40,003 nucleotides of DNA. Origin: Piscirickettsiaceae bacterium NZ-RLO1 (GTDB taxonomy: Bacteria > Pseudomonadota > Gammaproteobacteria > Piscirickettsiales > Piscirickettsiaceae). Below, one piece after another: positions 15,384-24,051 of this stretch. The stretch lies in NCBI GenBank assembly GCA_001644975.1, contig LVCQ01000012.1, positions 1 to 40,003 of the forward strand. The letters run 5' to 3'. Within the stretch, counting starts at the first letter, position 1. Each line of letters begins with the position of its first letter. The position numbers and the translations under genes were made by a program. The notes beneath the pieces were generated by a model that made no database searches, was not told where the DNA came from, and saw only the letters and a program-made list of their open reading frames with translations.

Positions 15384-16964
15384 TTGAGAATCAAACGCAG
15401 TATATCTCCCGTCGCTTTATTGTTTTCATCAGTCAGCGCCATCTTAGGCTCAGGGTGGCTGTTTAGCGCTTACTTTACCTCGCAACTTGCAGGTCCAGCC
15501 GCTTTAATTGCATGGTTAATTGGTGGAGCCACCTCCATCATCATCGCCTTTGTCTTTGCCGAACTATGCACGGCATTTCCTGTCACCGGTTCAAGCACCC
15601 GTATTCCCTTACTTAGCCACGGGACCTTGGTCAGTTTCGTCTTTTCCTGGATCATTTGGCTTTCATACATGGCCTTAGCTCCCACAGAAGTCCAAGCTGT
15701 CGTCCAATATCTCGCCTTTTATTTTCCATCGCTCACACAGAGCCAAGGCGCATTAACAACGACAGGTTATATCAGCGCGACCTTACTCATGCTTGTCATT
15801 AGTGCAATTAACACTTATTCATTGTATTGGTTAATTCGTGCTAATAACGCCTTAACTTACTTAAAGCTCATTATTCCCATTATTATCGCCATCACTATAC
15901 TCATCCACTTTCACCAACCTGCTCATTTGGTCCATCAAGAAGCAGGCGGTTTTTCTCCATTTGGCATGCACGGTATCTTTGCCGCAATCACTTCCGGCGG
16001 CATTGTCTTTGCTTTCACAGGCTTTAAACAAGCAGCTGAGCTGGCAGGCGAAGCTAAAAATCCAGCAAGAGCATTACCTATTGCCATTATTGGTTCCATT
16101 GTTATCTGCCTTATTATCTTTTTGCTGTTGCAAACCGCCTTTTTAACCTCAATGAATGCAAATAACCTCACCCACGGCTGGCATCACCTTGATTTAAATG
16201 GTGCCACAAGCCCCTTGGCCGCCACGTTACAACAAGATCACTTAACTACATTATTGCCCTTACTATATATTGGCGCTTTAGCCGGCCCGCTTGCTTCAGG
16301 CCTCATGTATTGCAGCAGTTCCAGCCGCTCATTATTTGGCATGAGTAAAAATGGTTATTTACCGATTTCTTTACAACGCATCACCGCTCAAGGCAACCCC
16401 ATTACTGCAATTATGGTCAACTTTGCTGTCGGCATGCTCATGTTCGCACCCCTACCCGGCTGGGAAAAAATGGTTGGCTTTTTATCATCCTTAATGTCAT
16501 TAACCTATGCCATTGCCCCTATTGCTTTATTGGCACTACGCCGCCAAATGCCAGATCTTAAACGCCCCTTTAAACTACCTTTCACGCCAGTATGGGCCTG
16601 GTTAGCCTTTTATATTGCCACATTAATGTCATACTGGAGTGGCTGGGAAACCATTTCGAAAATCAGTATCGCTCTCATAGTCGGCCTACTCTTGTTTTTT
16701 GGTTATCGGCTATTGAGCCCGAGAGGACGCTCCTGTAAAATCGACTGGAAAGAGTCAACCTGGCTATGGCCTTACCTCCTTGGCTTAACACTTATTTCGT
16801 ATCTCGGTAATTTTGGACACAGCAAACATATTTTACCCTTCGGTGTAGATTTTATTATCATTGGCATTTTCTGTGCACTTATCATGATGCTCGCCTTACG
16901 CTTTCGACTCCCTAACGCCAGCACACAGCATTATGTTACAACACTGACAGAAGCCACTGGATAA
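15384..16964 (+). CDS. APC superfamily amino acid permease
   Basis: 526 residues with about 12-14 hydrophobic helices. It begins MRIKRSISPVALLFSSVSAI, then LGSGWLF (the helix 1 break GSGW), and has FAELCTAFPVTGSS in helix 2, GIVFAFTGFKQAAELAGEAK in helix 6 and FGMSKNGYLPISLQRI after helix 8. This is typical of the amino acid-polyamine-organocation superfamily and looks closest to the aspartate:proton symporter (YveA-like) group. The start is TTG with an AGG about 8-10 bases upstream, so expression may be modest. A later start would remove part of helix 1. Substrate cannot be read from sequence; an acidic or neutral amino acid is a guess. Confidence 0.85.
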   Translation: MRIKRSISPVALLFSSVSAILGSGWLFSAYFTSQLAGPAALIAWLIGGATSIIIAFVFAELCTAFPVTGSSTRIPLLSHGTLVSFVFSWIIWLSYMALAPTEVQAVVQYLAFYFPSLTQSQGALTTTGYISATLLMLVISAINTYSLYWLIRANNALTYLKLIIPIIIAITILIHFHQPAHLVHQEAGGFSPFGMHGIFAAITSGGIVFAFTGFKQAAELAGEAKNPARALPIAIIGSIVICLIIFLLLQTAFLTSMNANNLTHGWHHLDLNGATSPLAATLQQDHLTTLLPLLYIGALAGPLASGLMYCSSSSRSLFGMSKNGYLPISLQRITAQGNPITAIMVNFAVGMLMFAPLPGWEKMVGFLSSLMSLTYAIAPIALLALRRQMPDLKRPFKLPFTPVWAWLAFYIATLMSYWSGWETISKISIALIVGLLLFFGYRLLSPRGRSCKIDWKESTWLWPYLLGLTLISYLGNFGHSKHILPFGVDFIIIGIFCALIMMLALRFRLPNASTQHYVTTLTEATG

Positions 16965-17065
16965 CTACATTTTTCCCAGCTTCATAGTTAAAGCAAGCCG
17001 AAGAAACCTTTGTTATTCATTTATCTATAACGATAACCATATCAATCACCCCAAAGGAGAAATTA

Positions 17066-17761
17066 ATGGCCGAGCCCACTCTTTTATACATTAATCAAGC
17101 CACTGCCTTACATTCCAACACCATCACGCATCTACAACAACACTTTAAAATCACCCATGCTGATGACTGTCAACATGCCTTATATTTAGCAGCTAAAACA
17201 CCGCCTGATTTAGTCTTAATTGAAATTAACCTTGCTGAAGATAGCACCATTAATATTATTCCATCGTTTCGTGAATGGACCCAAACTCCCATCTTAGTCT
17301 ATTCAGACAATGATAATATTAATGACAAACTTAACGCTTTTTCTCTTGGTGCCAATGATTACATTCTTAAATCCTGCCACCCTCAAGAGCTTCTAGCCCG
17401 CTTACATGCTGCTTTTCGTATCAGTAAAAAATTACAAAAATCAATATCTACATCCACACTTAAAATTGGCCACCTTGAAGTGGATTTATTACAGCGTAAA
17501 GTCGCTCTTAAAGGCACTCCACTGTCCTTATCACAAAAAGAATATAACTTGCTTAAAGTGCTATCGATTCACCACGGCAAAGTCGTCACACAAAACCAAC
17601 TACTTAAAGAGGTCTGGGGTAAAGAGTATCAAAGCAAATTGCAGTATTTACGTGTGTATATTGGGCAATTACGTAAAAAGTTAAAGTCACGAAAAAACTC
17701 ACCTCACCTCATTCATACTATTTCAGGCGTAGGCTACCGTTTAGAACCGCCCCAGGCATAA
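17066..17761 (+). CDS. OmpR/KdpE-like regulator with a degenerate receiver domain
   Basis: 231 residues. The receiver (1-118) keeps the conserved Ser (S80, PILVYSDND) and Lys (K102, DYILKSC). However, the acidic pair near the N-terminus is replaced by INQ (9-11), and the phosphoacceptor Asp is Glu at position 53 (PDLVLIEINL). The DNA-binding winged helix (about 130-228) is intact: LSLSQKEYNLLKVL, QNQLLKEVWG, LRVYIGQLRKKLK and HTISGVGYRLEP. So it is probably a phosphorylation-independent transcription factor, with Glu53 perhaps mimicking the phosphorylated state. No histidine kinase is nearby. SD AAAGGAG is strong. Target genes are unknown; the neighbouring permease, CheW and VgrG genes are candidates. 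Confidence 0.87.
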   Translation: MAEPTLLYINQATALHSNTITHLQQHFKITHADDCQHALYLAAKTPPDLVLIEINLAEDSTINIIPSFREWTQTPILVYSDNDNINDKLNAFSLGANDYILKSCHPQELLARLHAAFRISKKLQKSISTSTLKIGHLEVDLLQRKVALKGTPLSLSQKEYNLLKVLSIHHGKVVTQNQLLKEVWGKEYQSKLQYLRVYIGQLRKKLKSRKNSPHLIHTISGVGYRLEPPQA

Positions 17762-17941
17762 TAATAACGCATCAAAGCAACTTTAAATAAATTTAATTTA
17801 ATTTAATTCAAATAGTTATCTAGTAACGCGTTGATACGCCCCCTACTGGCCACCGTATTTTTAGCTACTTTCCCACATTTTTAATAAACCAAATCTATTT
17901 CTTACTCTCTAACTGTTAATGATGATAACCAGGTGATAATC

Positions 17942-18433
17942 ATGACCGAGACCACGTTAACACAAACAACAACCCACTATTCAACAACTTCTGACGAGCA
18001 TGTTGAACTTCTGATTTTTACGCTTAAAAATCAACAAGACTATGCTATTGATATTTTTAAAACCCGAGAAATCATTACGCTACAAAAATTAAACTGTTTT
18101 CCTGGCATGCATGAGTCTATCATTGGGGTCACAACGATTCGTAACCATACCCTTCCCATCATTGATTTAGGATATGTGCTGTCTGGCCAAGCAACCGAAG
18201 ACACAACAGCTGCAACATTAATTATTACAACATCTAATAACCACCAACAAGCCTTGCTGGTTCACCAGGTCAAACATATTACTTGCATTTCTCGTGATGC
18301 AATTCACCCTGCAGAAAAGTCCCTAGGCAGGGAACACTATATCACGGCAACAGCCCAAATCGAGGGTAAATTAGTCCAACTTATCGACATTGAAAAAATA
18401 CTAAATACGATAAAACCCAGTAGTAATAAATAA
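17942..18433 (+). CDS. CheW-domain protein (CheV-like, no receiver)
   Basis: 163 residues from the ATG at 17942, which has AGGTG 7 bases upstream; a GTG three codons earlier is less likely. After a Thr-rich N-terminus, a single CheW domain is visible: VELLIFTLKNQQDYAIDIFK, TREIITLQKLNCFPGMHESI, IGVTTIRNHTLPIIDLGYVL, then LVHQVKHITCISRDAI and LVQLIDIEKIL. The IDIFKTREI and PGMHESIIGV blocks resemble the CheW half of CheV. There is no C-terminal receiver. CheW couples chemoreceptors to CheA; no CheA or MCP is in the window, so the partner is unknown. It follows a regulator gene with a pseudo-receiver by 180 bases. Confidence 0.85.
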   Translation: MTETTLTQTTTHYSTTSDEHVELLIFTLKNQQDYAIDIFKTREIITLQKLNCFPGMHESIIGVTTIRNHTLPIIDLGYVLSGQATEDTTAATLIITTSNNHQQALLVHQVKHITCISRDAIHPAEKSLGREHYITATAQIEGKLVQLIDIEKILNTIKPSSNK

Positions 18434-18601
18434 TCATAAATGCTATATACTATGTACTTTGCTTAAAATAACTAGCAGCCTGGATAAAAAATAAAATTAC
18501 ACTTGCGCATACACCTTAGAAATACACTCAATTTTCTTTATGAAAATAGCAATATGATGCCGCTGTAATAAAGCTGTCACTAAAGTTTCATATTAAAACG
18601 C

Positions 18602-18607
18602 TATAAT
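18602..18607 (+). promoter_or_regulatory. -10 element upstream of vgrG
   Basis: TATAAT 40 bases before the vgrG ATG, with no matching -35 at normal spacing. The ATG itself has almost no SD, so translation may be weak or regulated. Confidence 0.35.
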
Positions 18608-18647
18608 ACAGGCAAATAAATCACTTTATATAAAAAACAAATCAATT

Positions 18648-21257
18648 ATGGACTCGATACCCTGTCAACAATTTGCACCAACCCTGGAAATAACCCTAGA
18701 TAATCTGCCAAAATTACAGGCAATCAAGGCCACCTGCAAGGAATCTTTAAGTCAATCTCACCATTGCATTATTGAAGTGTATTGCACAGATCTTGCCATC
18801 ACTCCTGAGCAATTGCAAGGCCAACCAGCAACTTTATCGCTAAAAACTACAGAAACAGTTAATCAATTTTCAGGCTATATTTTTAATACGAAAACACTAC
18901 AAACAACAGAACACTCTATACGCTACCAACTCGAACTTGAACCTAAATTAAGTCTTTTAAAACTGCAAACTCACCATTGTGCCTATGCCGACATTTCAAT
19001 TATTGAGCTGATTGAAAAACTGCTCGCCCCTTATGATATTAAATATCAACTACAATTAGTAAATTCATATGCAGTCTATCCGATTTTGCATCAGTACAAT
19101 GAGTCTGACTTTGCTTTTCTATCCCGGCATCTAGAACGTTCGGGGATTTATTATTATTTCAAAGCAGATAATAAAGAAACCCTTATTTTTACCGATCACT
19201 ATAGCACTCACCAAAGGCCCAATAATAACAAGACGACCTTACCTTACTTTAACAACCAGACTTTAAATATAGCGACACTTTTTCCACATATCACTGAATT
19301 TTCAGCGGTCAGCACACTGTGCCCACAACAAATAAAATTACATTCTTATCAACCTAAGCAAGCGGAATGTTTCGCAACAGCACACCATCACATTGATAGT
19401 ACCGGCATTGGTGAACACTCTGAATATTGTGAAGCAGTTCAATCTCAAAGTGATTTAAATCATTTAGCCAAACTAAGAGCTGAAGAAATTTATAGTAAAC
19501 ACCACTATGTTAGCGCACGATCAACAATAATAGACTTAAATCCTGGCCTACTCTACAGTTTAGAAAATCATCCACAACAGCACTATAATCAAGATTACTT
19601 ACTCTGTGAAGTCCATCACTTTATCGAACAAGCGCCAAAAAATAATCCGATTTTAAACTCAACATCTTCAACAAGCCAATACCACAATCAATTAATTTTC
19701 AGGAAAAACACCCAGCAATATCGCCCACCTCTAATTACAGCAATCCCGCGCATTCAAGGTATTATTCATGCCTACATTAGTCATGATGCCAATATTAATC
19801 CGCTAGATGAACAAGGTTGGTATCAAATCAAACTTGGCTTTAACCATCAAGGACAAAGCTGGTCAGTAAGAAAATCAGAGCCCTATTCAGGAAAGAATTA
19901 TGGCATGCATTTTCCCTTACAATCCGGCACTGAAGTATTGCTAAGTTTTATCCAGGGCCATCCAGAAAGTCCCATCATCACCGGCAGTGCTTTTAACTCA
20001 CAAGCAGTTAACCCAGTCACAGAAACTAACCCACACGACCATAGTATTAAAACGGCTAAAAATACCGAATTTACCTTATCAGATCACCCAAATCATGCTC
20101 ATATCCGCTTAAAGCAACCTGGCTATAAACAATATATTAAACAGCAGTCAATAACTATAAACAATCAAACTCAAAAAACAAACACGGCCATCACAGATAC
20201 GCAGATCACTAAAGATGAAGCACAAGTTGGTGAAGGTTTTGGCAATTGGAAATATGAGCTAATTCATGGCAATTTTAATAATAGTTCAAGCAATCAAACT
20301 AAAAATGATTATGCAACTTACCTTGAAGAGACCCCGTTAAAATTACATATTTTTGGTGGCCCTAATTCTAAAATTAATGCTAATCAGCAAATGGGGCCTG
20401 GACCAAATAACCTTTATCAGCGTAACAACACATTAATCACTGAACCCACCTCAGCTCCTGATGCCCAAAATCCATCTGTCTTATTTACCTCCATTGACCC
20501 CAATCAATACAATAGCGAATTTTTAGCAGTACAAGACATTGTCGCCAACTATGCTGATTTATACAAAGATCAAGTCAAAGCTGAAGAAATTTTTGGCAAT
20601 AAATACGAACTTATGTCAGGTAACAGTACCAGCATTCATAAGGGCAATAGTACACATAAATCACAAGGCAACTCATCCCATACCCACACAGGTAGCTCAC
20701 ACCATAGCCATCACGGTGATAGTCATAGCTCACACACTGGCAATAAATCTGGCAGCCATCATATTAATGCTGATACCAAAACAGAACTCTGCGCTCTAGT
20801 TGCCCATGCTGGCGCAACTGGAGCCCATGTTGCAACAAAAAATGACCTCTCTCATGCTGAGCACCATACCTCACTCAGCCAAATCAAAGCACTCATGACC
20901 CCATTAAAAAACGATTTGGACTTAATCGGAGCTCATGCAAAAGTCTCTACAGGAATAAAAAGCTCGACTCATACCGGCCTAGATTCAGCCTTTTATAGCG
21001 GCGCTTATGAAAGAGTGTACACAATGACGTATCAAACAACTAGAAATTACAGCTCCGATGTCGTCGCCTGCAAAGATGATATTATTTTATCTAAAAAAGA
21101 ACTCATCCCAACCTCAACATTCACAGCTATCAGCCAACAAAGCCAAGCAGAACAAAGGGGATACCTCAGCCTCATTATGGAACAAGTTGCAACAACCGAT
21201 AAACGAATTATGGCTGCTGCCAGTATGGCTAACAGCCCTCTGCATATCATCTCGTAG
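18648..21257 (+). CDS. VgrG-like type VI secretion spike protein
   Basis: 869 residues. The N-terminal gp27-like part (about 1-340) includes LQTTEHSIRYQLELEPKLSL, HQYNESDFAFLSRHLERSGI and FKADNKETLIFTD. A gp5-like OB fold follows (about 366-450) with PRIQGIIHAYI, DEQGWYQIKLGF, NYGMHFPLQSGTEVLLSF and QGHPESPIITGSAFN. The shaft is replaced or extended by a Gly/Ser/His-rich stretch (about 661-706). Residues 707-869 form an unassigned C-terminal region that could be an effector domain or a docking surface. VgrG trimers tip the T6SS tube. No tss, hcp, PAAR or immunity gene is adjacent, so it is an orphan. The downstream peptidase gene is convergent with only 23 bases between. Confidence 0.87.
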   Translation: MDSIPCQQFAPTLEITLDNLPKLQAIKATCKESLSQSHHCIIEVYCTDLAITPEQLQGQPATLSLKTTETVNQFSGYIFNTKTLQTTEHSIRYQLELEPKLSLLKLQTHHCAYADISIIELIEKLLAPYDIKYQLQLVNSYAVYPILHQYNESDFAFLSRHLERSGIYYYFKADNKETLIFTDHYSTHQRPNNNKTTLPYFNNQTLNIATLFPHITEFSAVSTLCPQQIKLHSYQPKQAECFATAHHHIDSTGIGEHSEYCEAVQSQSDLNHLAKLRAEEIYSKHHYVSARSTIIDLNPGLLYSLENHPQQHYNQDYLLCEVHHFIEQAPKNNPILNSTSSTSQYHNQLIFRKNTQQYRPPLITAIPRIQGIIHAYISHDANINPLDEQGWYQIKLGFNHQGQSWSVRKSEPYSGKNYGMHFPLQSGTEVLLSFIQGHPESPIITGSAFNSQAVNPVTETNPHDHSIKTAKNTEFTLSDHPNHAHIRLKQPGYKQYIKQQSITINNQTQKTNTAITDTQITKDEAQVGEGFGNWKYELIHGNFNNSSSNQTKNDYATYLEETPLKLHIFGGPNSKINANQQMGPGPNNLYQRNNTLITEPTSAPDAQNPSVLFTSIDPNQYNSEFLAVQDIVANYADLYKDQVKAEEIFGNKYELMSGNSTSIHKGNSTHKSQGNSSHTHTGSSHHSHHGDSHSSHTGNKSGSHHINADTKTELCALVAHAGATGAHVATKNDLSHAEHHTSLSQIKALMTPLKNDLDLIGAHAKVSTGIKSSTHTGLDSAFYSGAYERVYTMTYQTTRNYSSDVVACKDDIILSKKELIPTSTFTAISQQSQAEQRGYLSLIMEQVATTDKRIMAAASMANSPLHIIS

Positions 21258-21280
21258 CTTAAGTTTAGAATATAAAAAAA

Positions 21281-22672
21281 CTACCGCTTACAAATTTCCT
21301 CTATATCAGCAATTTCTTTAGGGATGTTTTCACTTAAATTGTCATAGCTTTTTTTATTAATTAAAATATTATCTTCAATACGCACACCACCAAAATCCAT
21401 ATAGTTTTCTAACGCATTATAATTAATATATTCATGAAATTTATTTTCATCCTGCCATTGTTTAATTAATAACGGAATAAAATACAACCCAGGTTCAACA
21501 GTAATTAATATGTTTTCCTCAAGCGGCCGTCCTAAACGTAAATACGCCAAGCCAAATTGCTCTGAACGTTTCACTTCATCAGAATAACCCACTAAATTTT
21601 CACCCAAGCTTTCCATGTCATGCACATCCAGGCCAATATTATGCCCAAGGCCATGTGGGAAAAATAAGGCATGTACACCTTTTGTAACAATCTCATCGAT
21701 ATTACCACGCATTAAGCCAAGATCAACTAAACCTTGAGCTGCACAACGCGCGGCCGCTAAATGCACATCTTTATAAGCCACTCCAGGCCTTAATAATTCA
21801 AAAGCTGTACTTTGCATCTTTAAAACAAGTTCATAGATTTCTTTTTGCTGAGAGCTAAATTTACCACTGACTGGAAAAGTCCGGGTAATATCACTAGCAT
21901 AAAAACTCCCTACGGCACTTGCACCTGAATCGTGCAAAACTAAATCACCATCACTTAAGGTATTGCTATATTGTTCATTATGAAGCACTTCACCGCGCTT
22001 AGAAAAAATAATCGGATATGCTAGCTGCATGCCAGCTGCAACAGCTTCAGCTTGAATCAATGCTACCACTTCCTGTTCAGTACGCCCAACTTGACTTTCA
22101 CGCATCGCCGTCAACTGCATTTGACGGGTAATGACTAAGGCTTTTTTAACCTCTGCAATTTCTTCGGGCGTTTTATACAAACGCTGCTGAATAATCGCTT
22201 TAGTCAGCTCTATAGAAATATTCTCTTTTATTTTTCTTGCAGAAAGTTTTAATAAATCTTGTAACAGCAAAATATTTTCAGCACGATATTGATTTAAATA
22301 GTGTATTTTTCGGCCTTGCAATTGGCCTTTATTCATAAATTCAGCAAATTCTTGCCAACTGATCACTCGCTGACAACCAGCCATTTCAGCCAAGCATTGC
22401 AAACTCGGCTGACGACCAATCCAAACTTGTTCATCGAGTGTATAGTCATCACCAATTAATACTGACGCACCATTATCAAAGTCAATAAAACCGGCAATAC
22501 TCGAGCGATTCACACCAAAATAATATAAAAAACTACTATCTTGACGAAATGGTAGGGTATTATCCAAATAATTCATTGGGCTTGGGGGATTACCTAAAAA
22601 TAAAGCGATACCAGATTGTAATTGTTCTTGCAATTGCTCGCGACGATCACAATAAGTCATTGCACTAAACAT
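21281..22672 (-). CDS. M24B family Xaa-Pro aminopeptidase/prolidase
   Basis: 463 residues. An AMP_N domain (about 1-140; NTLPFRQDSSFLYYFGVNR) is followed by the pita-bread domain. The metal ligands are visible in LVLHDSGA and SDITRTFPV (Asp pair), FPHGLGHNIGLDVHD (His), TVEPGLYF and GGVRIEDN (Glu pair). The layout between the Glu motifs, with a long insert, resembles PEPD-type prolidases as much as PepP. It could therefore cleave Xaa-Pro dipeptides or remove N-terminal residues before proline. It is the third gene after purH and purD (45 bases downstream). It is the second M24B peptidase in the window and differs in architecture from the one at 13.3-15.1 kb. Confidence 0.88.
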   Translation of the reverse strand: MFSAMTYCDRREQLQEQLQSGIALFLGNPPSPMNYLDNTLPFRQDSSFLYYFGVNRSSIAGFIDFDNGASVLIGDDYTLDEQVWIGRQPSLQCLAEMAGCQRVISWQEFAEFMNKGQLQGRKIHYLNQYRAENILLLQDLLKLSARKIKENISIELTKAIIQQRLYKTPEEIAEVKKALVITRQMQLTAMRESQVGRTEQEVVALIQAEAVAAGMQLAYPIIFSKRGEVLHNEQYSNTLSDGDLVLHDSGASAVGSFYASDITRTFPVSGKFSSQQKEIYELVLKMQSTAFELLRPGVAYKDVHLAAARCAAQGLVDLGLMRGNIDEIVTKGVHALFFPHGLGHNIGLDVHDMESLGENLVGYSDEVKRSEQFGLAYLRLGRPLEENILITVEPGLYFIPLLIKQWQDENKFHEYINYNALENYMDFGGVRIEDNILINKKSYDNLSENIPKEIADIEEICKR

Positions 22673-22717
22673 GATGTAATTTCTCCCCCAAATTTTAAAT
22701 TAATTTAGCTCTAATTA

Positions 22718-24004
22718 TTAATTTTCTCGATTAATAGCCCGATAACCAATATCACTACGCTGATATTTATTAGGCCAAGTGACATTTTCACTGGCAGCAT
22801 AAGCTTTTTTCTGAGCCTCTTTTACATTGATACCTAATGCTGTAGCACACAGCACGCGCCCTCCAGCTGTTATCACTTGACCCTCAGTATTTAGTCTGGT
22901 CCCCGCATGAAAGACCTTTGCCTCTGCCTGAATTAATGTATGATCCAGCCCACTAACAACCTCTCCTGTTGGATACTGTTCAGGGTAGCCTTGTGCAGCT
23001 AACACCACACCTAAAGCCACCCGCTCATCCCAAACCAGTGCATCTTCTGTTAATTTTTGTTCAGTCGCTGCAAGACAAGCTTTAGCAAAATCTGATTTTA
23101 ATCGAAACAATAGCGGCTGTGTTTCAGGGTCGCCCAAACGACAGTTAAATTCTAATACTTTAGGTCCAGTTGCAGTGATCATAATTCCAGCATACAAAAA
23201 ACCGGTATAGGTAATGCCTTCTTGTGCGAGCCCTTCAATCGTCGGTTCTATCACAGTGCGCATAATTTTTTCATGCATTTCTTCATCAATTACCGGAGCC
23301 GGTGAATAAGCACCCATACCTCCAGTATTGGGGCCTTGATCACCATCATCACGCGCTTTATGATCTTGTGACGTTGCAAATGGCACGATGCTTTTGCCAT
23401 CACACATCACCATAAAGCTTGCTTCTTCACCTTGTAAAAATTCCTCGATGACAATACGATGCCCAGCATCACCAAAGCGATTTGCCCCCAGCATATCATC
23501 AATTGCAGCGATTGCCTCTGCTACTGACCAAGCAACGACAACCCCTTTACCTGCTGCTAAACCATCGGCCTTAATGACAATCGGCGCACCTTTTGCCTGA
23601 ATATATTGTTTCGCTGGCTCAATTTCACTAAACACTTGATACTCTGCCGTTGGAATACTAAAACGTGCAAGAAAATCCTTACTAAACGCCTTAGATCCTT
23701 CTAACTGTGCTGCTGCTTGACTTGGACCAAAACAACGCAGTCCTGCTTCATTAAACTGATCCACAATGCCCGCAACCAGTGGGGCTTCAGGACCAATAAC
23801 TGTTAAATCAATAGCATTACTCTTAGCAAAGTGAATTAGTCCATTAATATCTAATACATCAATAGCAATATTACTGACTTTCTCTTCTAAGTGTGTTCCA
23901 GCATTCCCAGGCGCAACAAAGACAGCAGTCACCTGATCACTTTGTGCAATTTTCCATGCCATCGCATGTTCACGGCCACCTTGACCCACCACCAATACTT
24001 TCAT
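22718..24004 (-). CDS. purD: Phosphoribosylamine-glycine ligase (GAR synthetase)
   Basis: Second step of purine synthesis: 5-phosphoribosylamine + glycine + ATP to GAR. 428 residues, the standard monofunctional length. Opening MKVLVVGQGGREHAMAWKIA, then LTVIGPEAPLVAGIVD, the ATP-grasp segment IVIKADGLAAGKGVVVA, FLQGEEASFMVMCDG, QDHKARDDGDQGPNTGGMGA and LEFNCRLGDPETQPL. All conserved blocks look intact. SD AGGAATT precedes the ATG. It is 47 bases after purH, so the pair is one transcript. Confidence 0.97.
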   Translation of the reverse strand: MKVLVVGQGGREHAMAWKIAQSDQVTAVFVAPGNAGTHLEEKVSNIAIDVLDINGLIHFAKSNAIDLTVIGPEAPLVAGIVDQFNEAGLRCFGPSQAAAQLEGSKAFSKDFLARFSIPTAEYQVFSEIEPAKQYIQAKGAPIVIKADGLAAGKGVVVAWSVAEAIAAIDDMLGANRFGDAGHRIVIEEFLQGEEASFMVMCDGKSIVPFATSQDHKARDDGDQGPNTGGMGAYSPAPVIDEEMHEKIMRTVIEPTIEGLAQEGITYTGFLYAGIMITATGPKVLEFNCRLGDPETQPLLFRLKSDFAKACLAATEQKLTEDALVWDERVALGVVLAAQGYPEQYPTGEVVSGLDHTLIQAEAKVFHAGTRLNTEGQVITAGGRVLCATALGINVKEAQKKAYAASENVTWPNKYQRSDIGYRAINREN

Positions 24005-24051
24005 GATATGTAATTCCTAATCTAATTCTAATCATTATTTAATTAAATAAC

